Assembly (NCBI GenBank): GCA_030407315.1
Contig: JALQPE010000056.1
Span: 1 to 64,000, forward strand
DNA: 64,000 nt
Direction of reading: 5' to 3'
Source: Asparagopsis taxiformis
Lineage: Eukaryota > Rhodophyta > Florideophyceae > Bonnemaisoniales > Bonnemaisoniaceae
Shown: piece by piece, positions 42,762-53,474 of the stretch
Layout: the number at the start of each line of letters is the position of its first letter
Position numbering within the stretch: the stretch's first letter is position 1
Notes under the pieces: generated by a model
Seen by the model: the letters and a program-made list of their open reading frames with translations, nothing else
Database searches by the model: none
Told to the model about the DNA's origin: nothing
Made by a program: the position numbers and the translations under genes

Positions 42762-42871
42762 TGTGAAGAGAACAGTGTTCCTTCGCTGTTTATTGACGGA
42801 GTGGAGCGACGGCGGAGGTTAAAGTACTAGAGGAGTGCTGTAAGTGGCTGTAAGCATATAGTTATTTGTCA
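42762..42871 (-). repeat. Copia-1 5' LTR
   Basis: Same 110-bp sequence as 38,229-38,338, followed by the target duplicate TTCCT (42,872-42,876). Confidence 0.95.
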
Positions 42872-42876
42872 TTCCT

Positions 42877-43445
42877 CCCGCTTTCTTCAATCTATTCATT
42901 TAACAGAGGTTCCAAATTCTTCATGCAAACGATCACAGGGTTTTCATTCCTTCCCCTGCACATCAACTCATTCTTTCAGACTGAGGGTGGAAATGAAGGT
43001 GGGATGCCGTTGCTGGGAATTTCAGTTTTGTATTCTACACATAGAATGACTTGGGCCACGCACGGAACAATTCCGAACTGCATTGCTCCTCTGCCATAGA
43101 TAGAAATGCTCTACGCTATACACAAATCATCCACGGCTTTATGCTCGGGGAAGCCCATTCTCCATTTGCCAATTTGCAGCTGTTCTCCGCGGGAGTTCAA
43201 ATTCTTTACCTCGAAGTTGAACATGACTGTTGCAAACATCCCAGACATCTCAATTCTTTTTCACTCGTCTCAATTGTTCATTTCTAATTACATCTCCATT
43301 CATGCCACCTCCATTCCCTACACACTTGCCACGCTCCCCTTCGCTGTTTCTCACTTTCCTACCTCCCTATTCGACCGTCTATACCCTCCAGAAACGTCCC
43401 AAAATTTACTTTTCCTCTCTACTACTCAGCTATCCACCACCACCC
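42877..43445. other. 3' flank of WD40 copy A
   Basis: No supported gene. It shares pieces such as CATTTCTAATTA and CACACTTGCCACRCTCC with the 3' flanks of other WD40 copies. Confidence 0.4.
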
Positions 43446-44603
43446 TCAGGCCACCATCCATTCATAACGCGCCACTTCCCCTCCCCCGCCGCCACTCCAA
43501 CGACAGGCCCGCCACACAAACACATCTGATGCCAACGCGATCAGCTCGCTCCCGTCGGCGCTCATCCGCAGCGAGCACACATTCCTCATCCGCTCATCCC
43601 GCATTTCCCCGATGAATATAACCTCGTTATCCAACCTGCTCACGTCCCACATGCAGATTCTTTCGCTGTCTCCAGAGTACAGCAACTTGCCATCCGCGCT
43701 GAATGTGACCGACAAAGCGCTGCCGTGATGGCCTCTGAGCGGTGCAAATACCTGCGTGCACGTTTGCAGGTCCCAGATACAGACGCTGCCATCGTCTGCC
43801 GCTGAGGCCACTCGTCGTCCGCACTCGCTCACTGCCAAGTCATTCAGTGGCTTGGTGTGTCCGACAAGCGCGTTTCCGACTGGCTGCAAAGTGTGGGCAT
43901 TCCAGACTCGCGCACAGCAATCTGCCGAGGCAGAGACGACCACGGATCCGTCGGCGGCGACAACAAGCGAGCGCACCGTTTTGGCGTGTGCTCTGACCGC
44001 GCTCAGGATGCCGCCGTTGGAAAGGTCGATGAGGAGGAGTATGCCGGATGTGGTGCCGACCACTGCTCGGTGTGACGATACGAGTTGCATGCACTCGACG
44101 CACTCGTCGCGGCCTGTTCCTGGGATGTGGTACCAGTGAGTGGGATTCTCGTTGGTCCAGAAGATGACATTCCCTGTTGAATCGCAGGAAACAATGCGAC
44201 CCGACTGACCGACGCAAATGGCAGCGATGGCGTTATGCTCATGGCCGCGGAGGGTGTGAGCCTCGCGGTGGTTGTGGAGCGGAACGACTCGCAGTTCGCC
44301 ATTGCAGCCGCCGAGGATAATGGAGCCAAATGTGTGGGCGCGCTCCATACGCCAGGGCGAGTAGTCGACGGAGAAGGCATTGGTCAACATGGGTATCATG
44401 GGCATGGAGTGGATAATAGAAGCGAGTGCCCTTGGTGAGTGTGGGAGGATGGTGTCGCAGAGAGTGTGTTGTGATCTGCTGGCAATGTTATGGTGGGTGG
44501 GAGAGGATGGTGGGTGTGTCGAATTGGGTGGGGACAAGTTGGGAGCCTGCACGACAGATAGGAGGGTGTGTACAAGTCGTGTGAGGAAGGAGAAACCGAA
44601 CAT
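43446..44603 (-). CDS. WD40-repeat protein, copy A (intact)
   Basis: 385 aa from the ATG at 44,603. I chose this start because MFGFSFLTRLVHTLLS is conserved at the same place in three family members; the longer open frame upstream is leader. The N terminus is a hydrophobic helix (signal anchor or membrane-associated). After a Ser/Pro/His-rich linker come about six WD-type repeats: GHEHNAIAAICVGQSGRIVSCDSTG, AHAKTVRSLVVAADGSVVVSASADC, GHTKPLNDLAVSECGRRVASAADDG, GHHGSALSVTFSADGKLLYSGDSE, ending ELIALASDVFVWRA. It is likely a protein-protein scaffold; the partner is unknown. Confidence 0.8.
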   Translation of the reverse strand: MFGFSFLTRLVHTLLSVVQAPNLSPPNSTHPPSSPTHHNIASRSQHTLCDTILPHSPRALASIIHSMPMIPMLTNAFSVDYSPWRMERAHTFGSIILGGCNGELRVVPLHNHREAHTLRGHEHNAIAAICVGQSGRIVSCDSTGNVIFWTNENPTHWYHIPGTGRDECVECMQLVSSHRAVVGTTSGILLLIDLSNGGILSAVRAHAKTVRSLVVAADGSVVVSASADCCARVWNAHTLQPVGNALVGHTKPLNDLAVSECGRRVASAADDGSVCIWDLQTCTQVFAPLRGHHGSALSVTFSADGKLLYSGDSERICMWDVSRLDNEVIFIGEMRDERMRNVCSLRMSADGSELIALASDVFVWRACRWSGGGGGEVARYEWMVA

Positions 44604-44879
44604 GATTGTGAAGGCCTTGACTTGTTCGGAATTGGAAGATAGACGTGGTGAGAGTGATGAAGGGTGTTGGTTGTGGTGATTGTGGTTGTTGGACAACTTA
44701 AGTGGGGGAAAGTGGTGTGTGAGGCAGGGCCTGGGAGTGTTTAGAATTGGTTGGGAGTCGATGAGGAGGAGCGAAGCGCGAGAGAGCATGGTGCGAGATA
44801 ATTTCATTTTGGTAAAGTTTTCGAGAGTCAATGGACATGGAGGGCAAGAAGTTTTAGTAGATTGGGACACATGACTACA

Positions 44880-45235
44880 GAAATGTGAAGGAAATGAGGG
44901 AGGGAAGCATCGTAAGCTCATAGGGAAGAGAATATGGGAGTGAAATTGTTGCATGTCTCGCGGAGGGAATCGGAGAAGTCATGGCGGGATGCAGGCACCG
45001 TGTCATGGTTGACAAAATTGCGCGCGCACGAAGCTACAGTGGCCTGGGGTGGACAATTTTTTAGTAAAGGGAGTTGATGGGAGACAAAATCATGCGCTGA
45101 CGGACTAGAACAGTTTTCGTTGGCATTTTTGGCCGAATTGTAGAGCATCGCGCAGGTGAAAGTTTCGAGAGTGTGGCTGCAGAACCAGCTCGCACATATC
45201 GATGAAACATGTACCGGCGTATGTGGCATGACAGA
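44880..45235 (-). repeat. WD40-upstream repeat (copy 2)
   Basis: Related to 32,592-32,960, 49,450-49,840 and 57,953-58,300 (shared GGAAGCATCGTAAG, GAGTTGATGGGAGACAAAAT, CACGCGCTGA-like pieces). It lies 0.3 kb upstream of a WD40 gene and seems to move or duplicate with it. Possibly promoter. Confidence 0.7.
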
Positions 45236-45593
45236 TCTCTCTACGCATCAGAGTTTCATGTTTTGTTTAATTGAATGAACGGGGGAAGCGGGAAGATCAA
45301 TTAGTTATCAATGCTATCAATTAGAAAATTGGAGATTTGACGAGGAAACACTGTTGTCGAAGAAGCAGTGCTGGGGCAACAAACGACTATCAACACGTGC
45401 TGTATTATGGTTTGCTGTTCCTTGTAATCCTGTCGCTCTATTCGCTGGATGGGTGTGTACGCATAAAAGTAATGATTATAACATCCGACCCATCCGCCGC
45501 CCACAAAAACAATTTCTTAATCTTGAACTCACATCTGCCCCACTCCCACTCTGTCCGTGTCCATTTCCCTCCAGACAACAACACCCAACGTCA

Positions 45594-45740
45594 ATGATGT
45601 GCGCTCATTGTTGGTCTCAGAAAGCGAAAGGGAGCAATTATTGTGAGTCATGTGCGATGATAATTCGACTCCCCTATCAGCCTATCTTCACATTTCACGA
45701 TGACTACGCGCCATTTCCTCGATCACAGCATGGCACTTAG
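45594..45740 (+). CDS. 48-aa CxxC protein, copy 1
   Basis: MMCAHCWSQKAKGSNYCESC and a Tyr/Phe-rich tail (TFHDDYAPFPRSQHGT). Two CxxC pairs suggest a zinc ribbon-like knot. A near-identical frame at 55,874-56,020 differs at three residues or fewer. The upstream AG at CCTCCAG could be a 3' splice site, so this may be the last exon of a longer gene. Confidence 0.45.
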   Translation: MMCAHCWSQKAKGSNYCESCAMIIRLPYQPIFTFHDDYAPFPRSQHGT

Positions 45741-46560
45741 TCTTCTGCGCTCGAGTCCTGGCTCACAAATCTGCAAGGTAGCCCATGCCACAAGTTGCGT
45801 CAGCTGAGACCACCACCCAGTCGATCCCACGCATTGATCGCCATGGGATTGAGCGGTGACTGGAATGCTAGACACGCGTTACTTACGGGCTGGAGGATGT
45901 GTGGATCCACGTTTCTAGCAAACAATGCGTCGAGCTGGATATCGCAATGGCCAGCTTTGTTAACCACAAATAGCTGCACTGTTTTCGAGCGCCCTGAGGA
46001 TCCAGGCGGTTTGTGCTCAGTCAGTATTGATGTGCTCCAGCAAGCCGGACTGCATGTGAGCAACAGCTTTGCCACGCAGAACGAATTGCACGCCGTCTCT
46101 GTATTCACGATTGTTACCTCAGTACATTAGCAGAGCTCCACGAATGGTGATTTCTCACCAGGTTACCTTCCTGAAATGCGTAGATTCCACACATCTGCTA
46201 CTACTGGTGATTTTACGATCATCTCTTTGTACATATCAGTTACAGGTAGACAGTAGCATTGGAAATCCAGTCTACCTCTAGAACGTCATCTATATTCCAT
46301 CCAGTGTGTCCCGATGATCGCCGTAAGTAATCAACTTTTTCAGATTTAATGGAGATACAAAACGCAAGATTGGAAGAACCCAACACTACCTACCACTCAT
46401 CCAAACTCCAGCGTCACATGCATTTCCCCGCCATTCGGACTCTGAACTCCCTTGCTATTCTAAAACCACACTCAACTAGTCCAATCTAATAAAGAACAGC
46501 AGCACATGGCACAGAAAAGTTGGAGTTTGATTGTTCCTTTTATTATTTATAAACACCAAG
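45741..46560. other. Spacer without supported gene
   Basis: The first 50 bp match the flank of the second CxxC copy. Two overlapping open frames around 45,800-46,130 on opposite strands have no recognisable motif. Confidence 0.35.
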
Positions 46561-46953
46561 CTATTCAACGGAAGCTGATTGCATAGCTGAGCACAATCCA
46601 CCTAGTGCAGCACACCCTTCTTCCACCTCTGCTGTATTCCTAAGCAAGGTCACCAGCACTCTTTTGTAGGAGGCAAGCGAAAGGTCAAACTCTAGGACCA
46701 TGTCACTTTTGTTGCATTCCTTGCCGGCTTGTTGCTTTAGCCTGGCATAGTCTGCATGGCAGACCTCGAGTTCCTTGCTCCACTCCGCAAACGACAACTG
46801 CATGGATTGCAGATGTTTTGTGAGGAGCCTAGTGGCTCTTTTCTCGGCTTTGCCAGCAGCCTTTCTCACCCGTTTGGTGCGCTGGAAGCGAGAAGCTTCC
46901 CTGGCCGCTGAGCGGGCCTTCTGGATCGCATTTTCCAGGCGCATGGACTTCAT
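46561..46953 (-). CDS. Basic small protein, 130 aa (intact paralogue)
   Basis: MKSMRLENAIQKARSAAREAS, then KRVRKAAGKAEKRATRLLTK and a helical C-terminal half (LSFAEWSKELEVCHADYARLK; SLASYKRVLVTLLRNTAEVEEGCAA). A frameshifted relative is at 37,292-37,677. Strong N-terminal positive charge suggests nucleic-acid or chromatin contact, but no family is recognised. Confidence 0.55.
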   Translation of the reverse strand: MKSMRLENAIQKARSAAREASRFQRTKRVRKAAGKAEKRATRLLTKHLQSMQLSFAEWSKELEVCHADYARLKQQAGKECNKSDMVLEFDLSLASYKRVLVTLLRNTAEVEEGCAALGGLCSAMQSASVE

Positions 46954-47667
46954 GATGGAGTATTTTGGAGAGTCTGGAATGGAGTTTGGAAAGAGGGTTT
47001 GGAAGTGTTGAAGGTGGATGAGGGTGGACTGGGAGGCTATTGGAATGAGGATATTGAATATGTACTGGAAAGGATTGCAAAGCGACTCTGACTCTCTGTA
47101 ATGGAAATATTTAGGTGGGTGCTGAATGTCATGGGGAGGGAGAGGGTTGCGTCACGAATCAGGGGCGCATGAATGGGAAATGTGGGGCAATGAGATTGAT
47201 GCTGAGTGAATGAATGGTTTGATAATTTGTGCGAAAGGGGATACAGGTTGTTCAACATGCACGAAATGAGGCGAGAGGAGACTATGGGATGAATATTTTG
47301 AGCAGGATGAATTGCATTGGGAATGGTGTGTGGTGAAATGAGAGGAATTGATAGGGATCAGGATCAGCCTTACTGTTTCACATGATGGAGCTGACAAGAA
47401 AGTCATTGAGGCTGGAGTACTTGGGCGGAATTGGAGAGCGGGTGAAATTACTCCATTCGGCAAAATGCAACATCACCCAGGACAATCTAAACGTGAATCC
47501 CCACGCTAAGCTATTAGATAGGCTCTGGTGCTGACCACGATTGATTATGTTTGATTCCTCAACTTTTCTGAAGATGAGTCTCGTCTGTCGAGAGGAAGCA
47601 GTAGGACAAGTATGATAGGAAATCTTGAAACTGTCGGGCGCGTTCTCGTGTCTGGGAATTTATTTGA
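46954..47667. other. Spacer without supported gene
   Basis: No coding signal recognised. The duplicated WD40 unit begins at about 47,668. Confidence 0.35.
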
Positions 47668-49153
47668 TCAAACGCTGTACACGTTTACACTTGGCATTGG
47701 CTGTTGTATCCTATAATGGAATATATTTTCAGCCTCACTACCTCTTTCCATTCCACAGTGCCCGCCATGTTTCTAATTGATCGATCTCCCACACTAAATT
47801 TAATTTGTTCCTACGCCCTCAATTGGTAATTCTACTCAATCCACACTCATCATGACCCACATTCCCACTCGCAAACTACACACTTGCCATATCCTCCTTC
47901 GCTGTTTCTTCTACTCCTCCACTCCTATTCGACAGTTCCCAAACCCTTGTACAAATAATAACTATTTTCATTTACATTCTTCTACTCTCTCATGCTACAT
48001 TCAGTCGTTCAAACCTCACCACCCTCCCCTCTTCCGCTCTACCACCCACGCCCTCCTTTCCACTCACACTCCACACAAACACACCCGTGGCCAGTGCGAT
48101 CAGCGATTTCCCGTCTGCACTTATACGCAGGGAGCACACATTTCGCATACGCTCGTGCTGCAGTTCACCGACGAATTTTACCCCGTCATCCAGGTTGCTA
48201 ATGTCCCACATGCAGATTCGCTCACTGCCGCCGGAGTACAGCAGCTTGCCATCCGCGCTGAAAACAACTGACAACGCACTGCCATACTGTTTTATGAGTG
48301 GCGCGGATACCTGCTTGCACGTGCGCACGTCCCAGATACGCACACTGCCATCGTATGAAGCTGAAGCGACCAGCTGTCCGCACTCGCTGACGGCTAAACC
48401 ATATAGCGACATGGTGTGTCCGACAAGCGGCTCGCCCACTGGTTGCAACGTCTGGGCATCCCAAATTCGTGCAGAGCAATCGGCCGATGCAGACACAACA
48501 ACGGATCCGTTGGCGGCCACGACGAGCGAACGCACCGTTTTCGCATGGGCTCTCGCAATGCTCACGATGCCGCCGTTGTTCATGTCGATGAGCAGAAGTA
48601 AGCCAGATCTCGTACCGACTACCGCTCGGCTGGACGAGACAAGCTGCAGGCATTCGACGTATTCTTCGCAATCCGTTCCGGGGATATGGAACCAACCAGT
48701 GGGTTTGTAGTTGTTCCAGATGATAACGATTCCGGAAGAATCACAGGACACCATGCAGCCTGACTGCCCGACACAGATGGCAGTAATGGCATTGTCCTCG
48801 TGACCATGGAGGGCGTGACTCTCCTGACCATTGTGGGGCGAAATCACTCGCAACTCACCACTGTAGGCGCCGAGGATGATTGATACAGTGGAGTGGGCGA
48901 TTTCCATGCGCCATGGCCAGTAGTCGACCGAGAAGACATTGGTCAACGTAGGTGACATCGGCGTGCATCGAATGATGGACTTGAGCGGTTTGGGTGATGG
49001 TGGGGTATGAGCGTTAGAGATGGGGCTCTCCAGCATAGTATCTTGGTTGGGGGAGGATTGTGGTGATGGGGAAATGGATGGTGAGCTCCTTCGAGCTCGC
49101 CCAATGGAAAATATGGCCTGGAAAAGACCGACAAGGAGAGAAAATCCAAACAT
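47668..49153. repeat. WD40 unit duplication, copy 1
   Basis: Matches 56,153-57,658 from the 3' flank (ATCAAACGCTGTACACG) through the gene. The similarity fades just upstream of the start codon. Confidence 0.85.
47990..49153 (-). CDS. WD40-repeat protein, copy B (intact)
   Basis: 387 aa starting MFGFSLLVGLFQAIFSIGRARR (hydrophobic N-terminal helix). Repeats: GHEDNAITAICVGQSGCMVSCDSSG, SSRAVVGTRSGLLLLIDMNN, AHAKTVRSLVVAANGSVVVSASADC, GHTMSLYGLAVSECGQLVASASYDG, then SALSVVFSADGKLLYSGGSERICMW and the shared end SLIALATGVFVWSV ... RFERLNVA. It is the closest relative of pseudogene C at 56,478. No frame break. Confidence 0.8.
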   Translation of the reverse strand: MFGFSLLVGLFQAIFSIGRARRSSPSISPSPQSSPNQDTMLESPISNAHTPPSPKPLKSIIRCTPMSPTLTNVFSVDYWPWRMEIAHSTVSIILGAYSGELRVISPHNGQESHALHGHEDNAITAICVGQSGCMVSCDSSGIVIIWNNYKPTGWFHIPGTDCEEYVECLQLVSSSRAVVGTRSGLLLLIDMNNGGIVSIARAHAKTVRSLVVAANGSVVVSASADCSARIWDAQTLQPVGEPLVGHTMSLYGLAVSECGQLVASASYDGSVRIWDVRTCKQVSAPLIKQYGSALSVVFSADGKLLYSGGSERICMWDISNLDDGVKFVGELQHERMRNVCSLRISADGKSLIALATGVFVWSVSGKEGVGGRAEEGRVVRFERLNVA

Positions 49154-50291
49154 AGCTTTGGTTACTTTGTTTGATGTGTTGAAAACTGAATGGCAGATGT
49201 GAATGGAGCGATGAAGAGGGATGGTGGGTTGCAGTTATTGGCATTGTTGGGGAACTTAAGTAGAGGGAGGAAGTGGGCGAGAAAGGGGCTGGGCGTCCTA
49301 GGAATGGCTGAGTGTGTTGAGGAGAAGTTGAATGGGGGAGAGCATGATGCGTGAAAATTTCATTGTGGTAAAGTTTTCGAGAGTCAATGGATACGGAGGG
49401 ATAGAGCTTTCAGTAGAGTGAGACACATGACTGGAGGAAGGTGCAAGAAACGAAGAGAGGGAGTATCGTAAGATCACAGGTAAGATAACGTGCGGATGGA
49501 AGTGCGGCATGTTTCGTGGAAGGCATTGGAGGAGCCATGGAAGGAGGCTGTGAAGGTGTTGGGTCTGACGGAATTGAGCGAGTCAGGAACTGTGGTGGCC
49601 TGGGATGGAAATTCTTTGAGTGAAGTGAGAGTTGATGGGAGACATTATTACGCGTCAACAGACTACAGTGGTTTGCATTGGAATTTGTTTGCCAAATTGC
49701 ACGGCATCGCACAGGTGACTGCTTCGAGTTTGAGTCTGCAGATCCAGGTTGCACGTACGATATGGATGTGGTATGGACCGGCGAGCCTGTCTCATGCGAT
49801 TGAGTCATTCCAGAGCATCATGATTTCATGTTTTGTTTAATTGAAAGAAGGAAGGATTCGGGGAGATCAATTAGTTGTGAATATTTCCATTTACAAAATG
49901 GAAGATTCGACGAGACAACACTGTTGTCACCGCACCAGGATGCCAGCCACACTTGCTGCATTCTGGTTTGTTGTTCCTTCCAGTTCTATCGTTCAATTCG
50001 CTGGATTTGTGCGTCCACCTGAGCGATTCTGCGGCCAATTAGGGTGGAATAGATCGGCTGGACCTCAGATAAACCTCCAGCCAAAATCTATTGGATAGAT
50101 CCCGACTGTTGCACACCTTCCTGACAGATCAATTCATTTCCACTCATCTCAATTGCTCAATTCTAATTATCTCTCCTTCTGTCAGCACACTTGCCACACT
50201 CCTCTTCGCTGTTTCTCGCTTTCCTACCTCCCTATTCGACAATCGATATCCCGCACAAACGCTTCAAAATTTAATTTTCCTATCTACTCAA
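49154..50291. other. WD40-upstream repeat (copy 3) and spacer
   Basis: 49,450-49,840 is a diverged copy of the WD40-upstream repeat (GTCTGACGGAATTGAGCG, GGTGGCCTGGGATGG). The remainder has no supported gene. Confidence 0.5.
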
Positions 50292-50970
50292 TCACTCCCA
50301 CCCCCCAACCACCATCCGTTCATAACGCACCACCTTCCCTTCTCCCCCGCCTCCTCTCTCTCCACAGACCCGCCACACGAACACATGCGATGCCAACGCA
50401 ATCACCTCACATCCATCCGCGCTCATTCGCAGCGACGAAACATTCCGCATCCGCTCATCTTCCAATTTACCTACGAGTCGGATACCGCCTTCCACATTGC
50501 CCACATCCCACACACAGATTTCCTCACTACCGCCAGAGTACAGCGTGCTCCCATCAGCGCTGAACACCACCGACAGTGCAATCCCGCTATGCGCTGTCAG
50601 CTTTTCACAACTCCCCATCGATGTGCATATATTGCACACCCGAATCGTCCCGTCGTACCCTGCCGAGACCACGAGACGTCCACACCGGCTCACTGCCAAG
50701 CCGTTCAAAGATGTCGCGTGGTCAATTGGCGCCTCGCCGACCGGCTGCGACGTTTGAGCACTCCATATTCTCGCGTAGCCGTCCGACGAACCAGATACAA
50801 CAAATGATCCGTCAGCGGCAATGGCGAGCGCGTTCACCGCTTTGCTATGCGCTCTGGCAATGCTGATAACGTCGCCACTGCATACGTCAACGAGTAACAG
50901 CAGGCCGGATTGCGTGCCAACCACGGCTCGATTCGGTGACACCAGCTGCATGGACTCGACGTATTGTAGT
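50292..50970 (-). pseudogene. WD40 gene fragment (copy D, C-terminal half)
   Basis: Begins abruptly at VESMQLVSPNRAVVGT (near 50,970) and keeps three to four WD repeats and the family C terminus (VIALASHVFVWRV ... VVRYERMVV). It is the most diverged member. The N-terminal helix and first repeat are missing; unrelated AT-rich sequence precedes it. Confidence 0.8.
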
Positions 50971-52940
50971 TAATCGTGATTATGATGACACATATTTTCT
51001 CGATATTCTGGTATATCTTTCGCAATGGCCGGAGATGAGGCGCGGCTGCGATCGTTACGCCCTCGTAGGGCCATCTATTCAGCTTCCCCGAATCTCATTC
51101 GTGCGCACCGACTTCATACGCCGCCATACGTCAGAATTTTATTTATTTCTTGTCGGCTACAATTTCTCATGCGACGGTATCATTTCTATAATGCAAACCT
51201 GGTTAGTTTCTTAGCTAGTTAGCCTAACCATTACGTGCTTTTCGAGAAATATACCGGTCGAGTTACCAAACAATGGAAATGACTCATTATAGCCATTTTC
51301 TTCCCGGACGTGTTTACGAGGGCTCTGCGCGGAGGCTGGACTGAAAAAGTTTACATGGTCGTGGACTATGCGAAAGAGCAATGGAGGTACAGCATTCACA
51401 AATCTCATCACAGCGATCGGAAAAGTGAAGTTGATTAATTTATTTGAAATAACAACCAGCAGTTGAGTATGAAACTTCTCCACTGCCAATACAAACTGGA
51501 AAGTCTGATAACTGTAACGAACGCCATAGATTTTTCCTGAATCATGTTTTGCGAATAAATTTTAATAGAAATTATGTCGTCCGTTTAAATATTCAGACTT
51601 TAATAAACTATTCGACATCATCCTATTCTCGGGCGCTCAGAAGTTTATCTTTCAAACGAGTGTCAGTGTACCGTCTTGATGGTATGCTCTTGCGCGACTG
51701 GCTATCATGACATTACAAATTGCCGTGCTCTGGTTTTCTGCGGTGTCACGTTTTTGAAAATCACTAGCACCTCCATTTCATACACGCCCAGAACCTGTTC
51801 CGAGAGTATACTAAACTTGTCAGGTCTTGAACTGGCACAGAAAAGTGAATTATTGAAATACTGCTACACCTGTATCTGTAATATGATCAAAAAAGCATGC
51901 TTGCAACAACAGCATCTCGTTCATTTTTCCATGAGCTGACACAAATTCCATCTTGTGAATGGTCTCGTTCATCTATAGATCCAATCGAATGCTATCTGCA
52001 TTTTCAACAACTAACTCATCAAGGTCCAAGCTGCTGCTCGGTTCCCTTTTTATTTTCATCATGGCTAAGCTTTCTTTCCCCATCGCAATACCGAATCCAT
52101 ATCCCACATACATTTTCAGTACAAGAAAAGAGTCCTTATCCACTGATCTGTAACCGCAATCACCCGGAAATCATTCCGCGTTTCAACAATATCCAAACGT
52201 AGAGCCTGTACACAGCCTCGCACAAGCTGCAGTCATACATCGAAGCCTCGCAGAATAAACAGCAAGCAATTCTGTCTCAGAGTGCATGTATTGTGTACAC
52301 ACACCAGCATAAAATCTCCGTCGCCTACCAGAAACAAAGACCAAAGTCGTCCGGTCATGAATGCGCATTACATGCGGCAAGTCATGCGACGAATCCACGC
52401 ACGGATGCGAGTCAGAAATGAACCGGAATTGTCGCATTCAGGCGGACGGCAATCCATGATGTTTGGCGGAAGTTTGAAATGCGCCATGTCGAGCTGGTAG
52501 ATAGCAGGATTGAGCGGCACGCGGGGCGCATCGGGTGCCTTTCTCTGCAGCGTATGCGCCACTGGTGTGGAAGGAGAGCGCGATGTGGTGATACAGCAGA
52601 ACTTCATGTCGTAGGCGAGATGAGTGAGGCTTTCTGAATGCGATACTCTTTCTTATCCCGTCGCATACTCGCGGTGCGGTTTTATACCGTAATTTGCGGG
52701 CGGTGACGGAGATCGAGTGTGTCGTGTTGGCGCAGAATCGTCGTCTGGAACGGGCTTTCAAGTGAGGGCAATATCAGAGGTGGTATGAGGTGAATTTCTA
52801 CAGCATCAATAACTTTTCGCACGCCGTTACCGCAATGAACATGATGTCATGGATGAGGCAGTCACGATGTTGAATTGAAGAGTTTTCGTGCAATTCTCTA
52901 AACTCAAAAATAAATCCTTCATCCTACTGGCCACCTCCGT

Positions 52941-53085
52941 GCGATCACCAGACCGAGTGGTTCAGTGGAAGCGGTGGGGGTGCCAAAAACCGCGATGTGG
53001 GTGCCGACACGCATGGAGAACATGGAGACATGGAGAAGATTAGAAATGTTCAAGGTCGCAGGGTCGAATCCCTCCGTACGCACCG
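52941..53085 (+). other. tRNA-like relic (A- and B-box matches)
   Basis: TGGTTCAGTGG (52,958) fits a polymerase III A box and GGGTCGAATCC (53,061) a B box with one mismatch. GTGCG at the start can pair with CGCAC at the end. The box spacing of about 93 bp and poor internal stems speak against a normal tRNA. It is possibly a relic or a SINE head. Confidence 0.25.
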
Positions 53086-53418
53086 CCGCTCCGTGAAGAC
53101 ATGGCACGCTCCACAGCCTCTCAGCGATCTGTTCGCTGATTACTCGAGTCCACAGCCAAGCCAATCAACAGACTGTAATAAATAGAGAATATAGGTCGCG
53201 TAGCCCGGCGCTGGTACCGGTGATGAGTGCCGGTGATGCGTGACGTGACAGGCGTTCTCTGCGTGACGCATCACGGGATGTGGCATCACATATGGGAGCA
53301 CGGTGTGGCTTCACGGGATGTGGGATGCGGGATGAATCTTCCTTCCGCAACCAGTTGCAAACTGGTGATCATGGCTTGCGTGTGCACCGTGTCGAGTGCT
53401 TGGCACCCATGAGTGCTT

Positions 53419-53474
53419 GGCACCCATCACCGGCGCGCCGGTGGTTGCCTACCGGCGCGCCGGTGATGGGTGCC
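53419..53474. repeat. Perfect 24-bp GC-rich inverted repeat
   Basis: Arms GGCACCCATCACCGG+CGCGCCGGT and its exact complement around an 8-nt loop. Each arm contains the self-complementary CCGGCGCGCCGG. No gene frames it. Confidence 0.9.

Larger units (their letters stand above)
38229..42871 (-). mobile_element. Copia-1: complete Ty1/copia retrotransposon with very short LTRs
   Basis: 4.64-kb element bounded by identical 110-bp LTRs and flanked by a 5-bp target duplication (TTCCT at 38,224 and 42,872). Gene order on the minus strand is gag, protease, integrase, reverse transcriptase, RNase H (copia order). Identical LTRs suggest a recent insertion, yet gag contains frame changes. It was either moved in trans or the breaks are sequence errors. 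Confidence 0.95.

Noticed and set aside
44604..44954. N-terminal extension of WD40 copy A
   Set aside because: The extension aligns with noncoding upstream DNA of other copies. The MFGFS start is conserved instead.
52941..53085. Functional tRNA gene
   Set aside because: The A- and B-box matches are good, but the acceptor stem has only five pairs, the T-stem does not pair properly and no acceptable anticodon arm forms.
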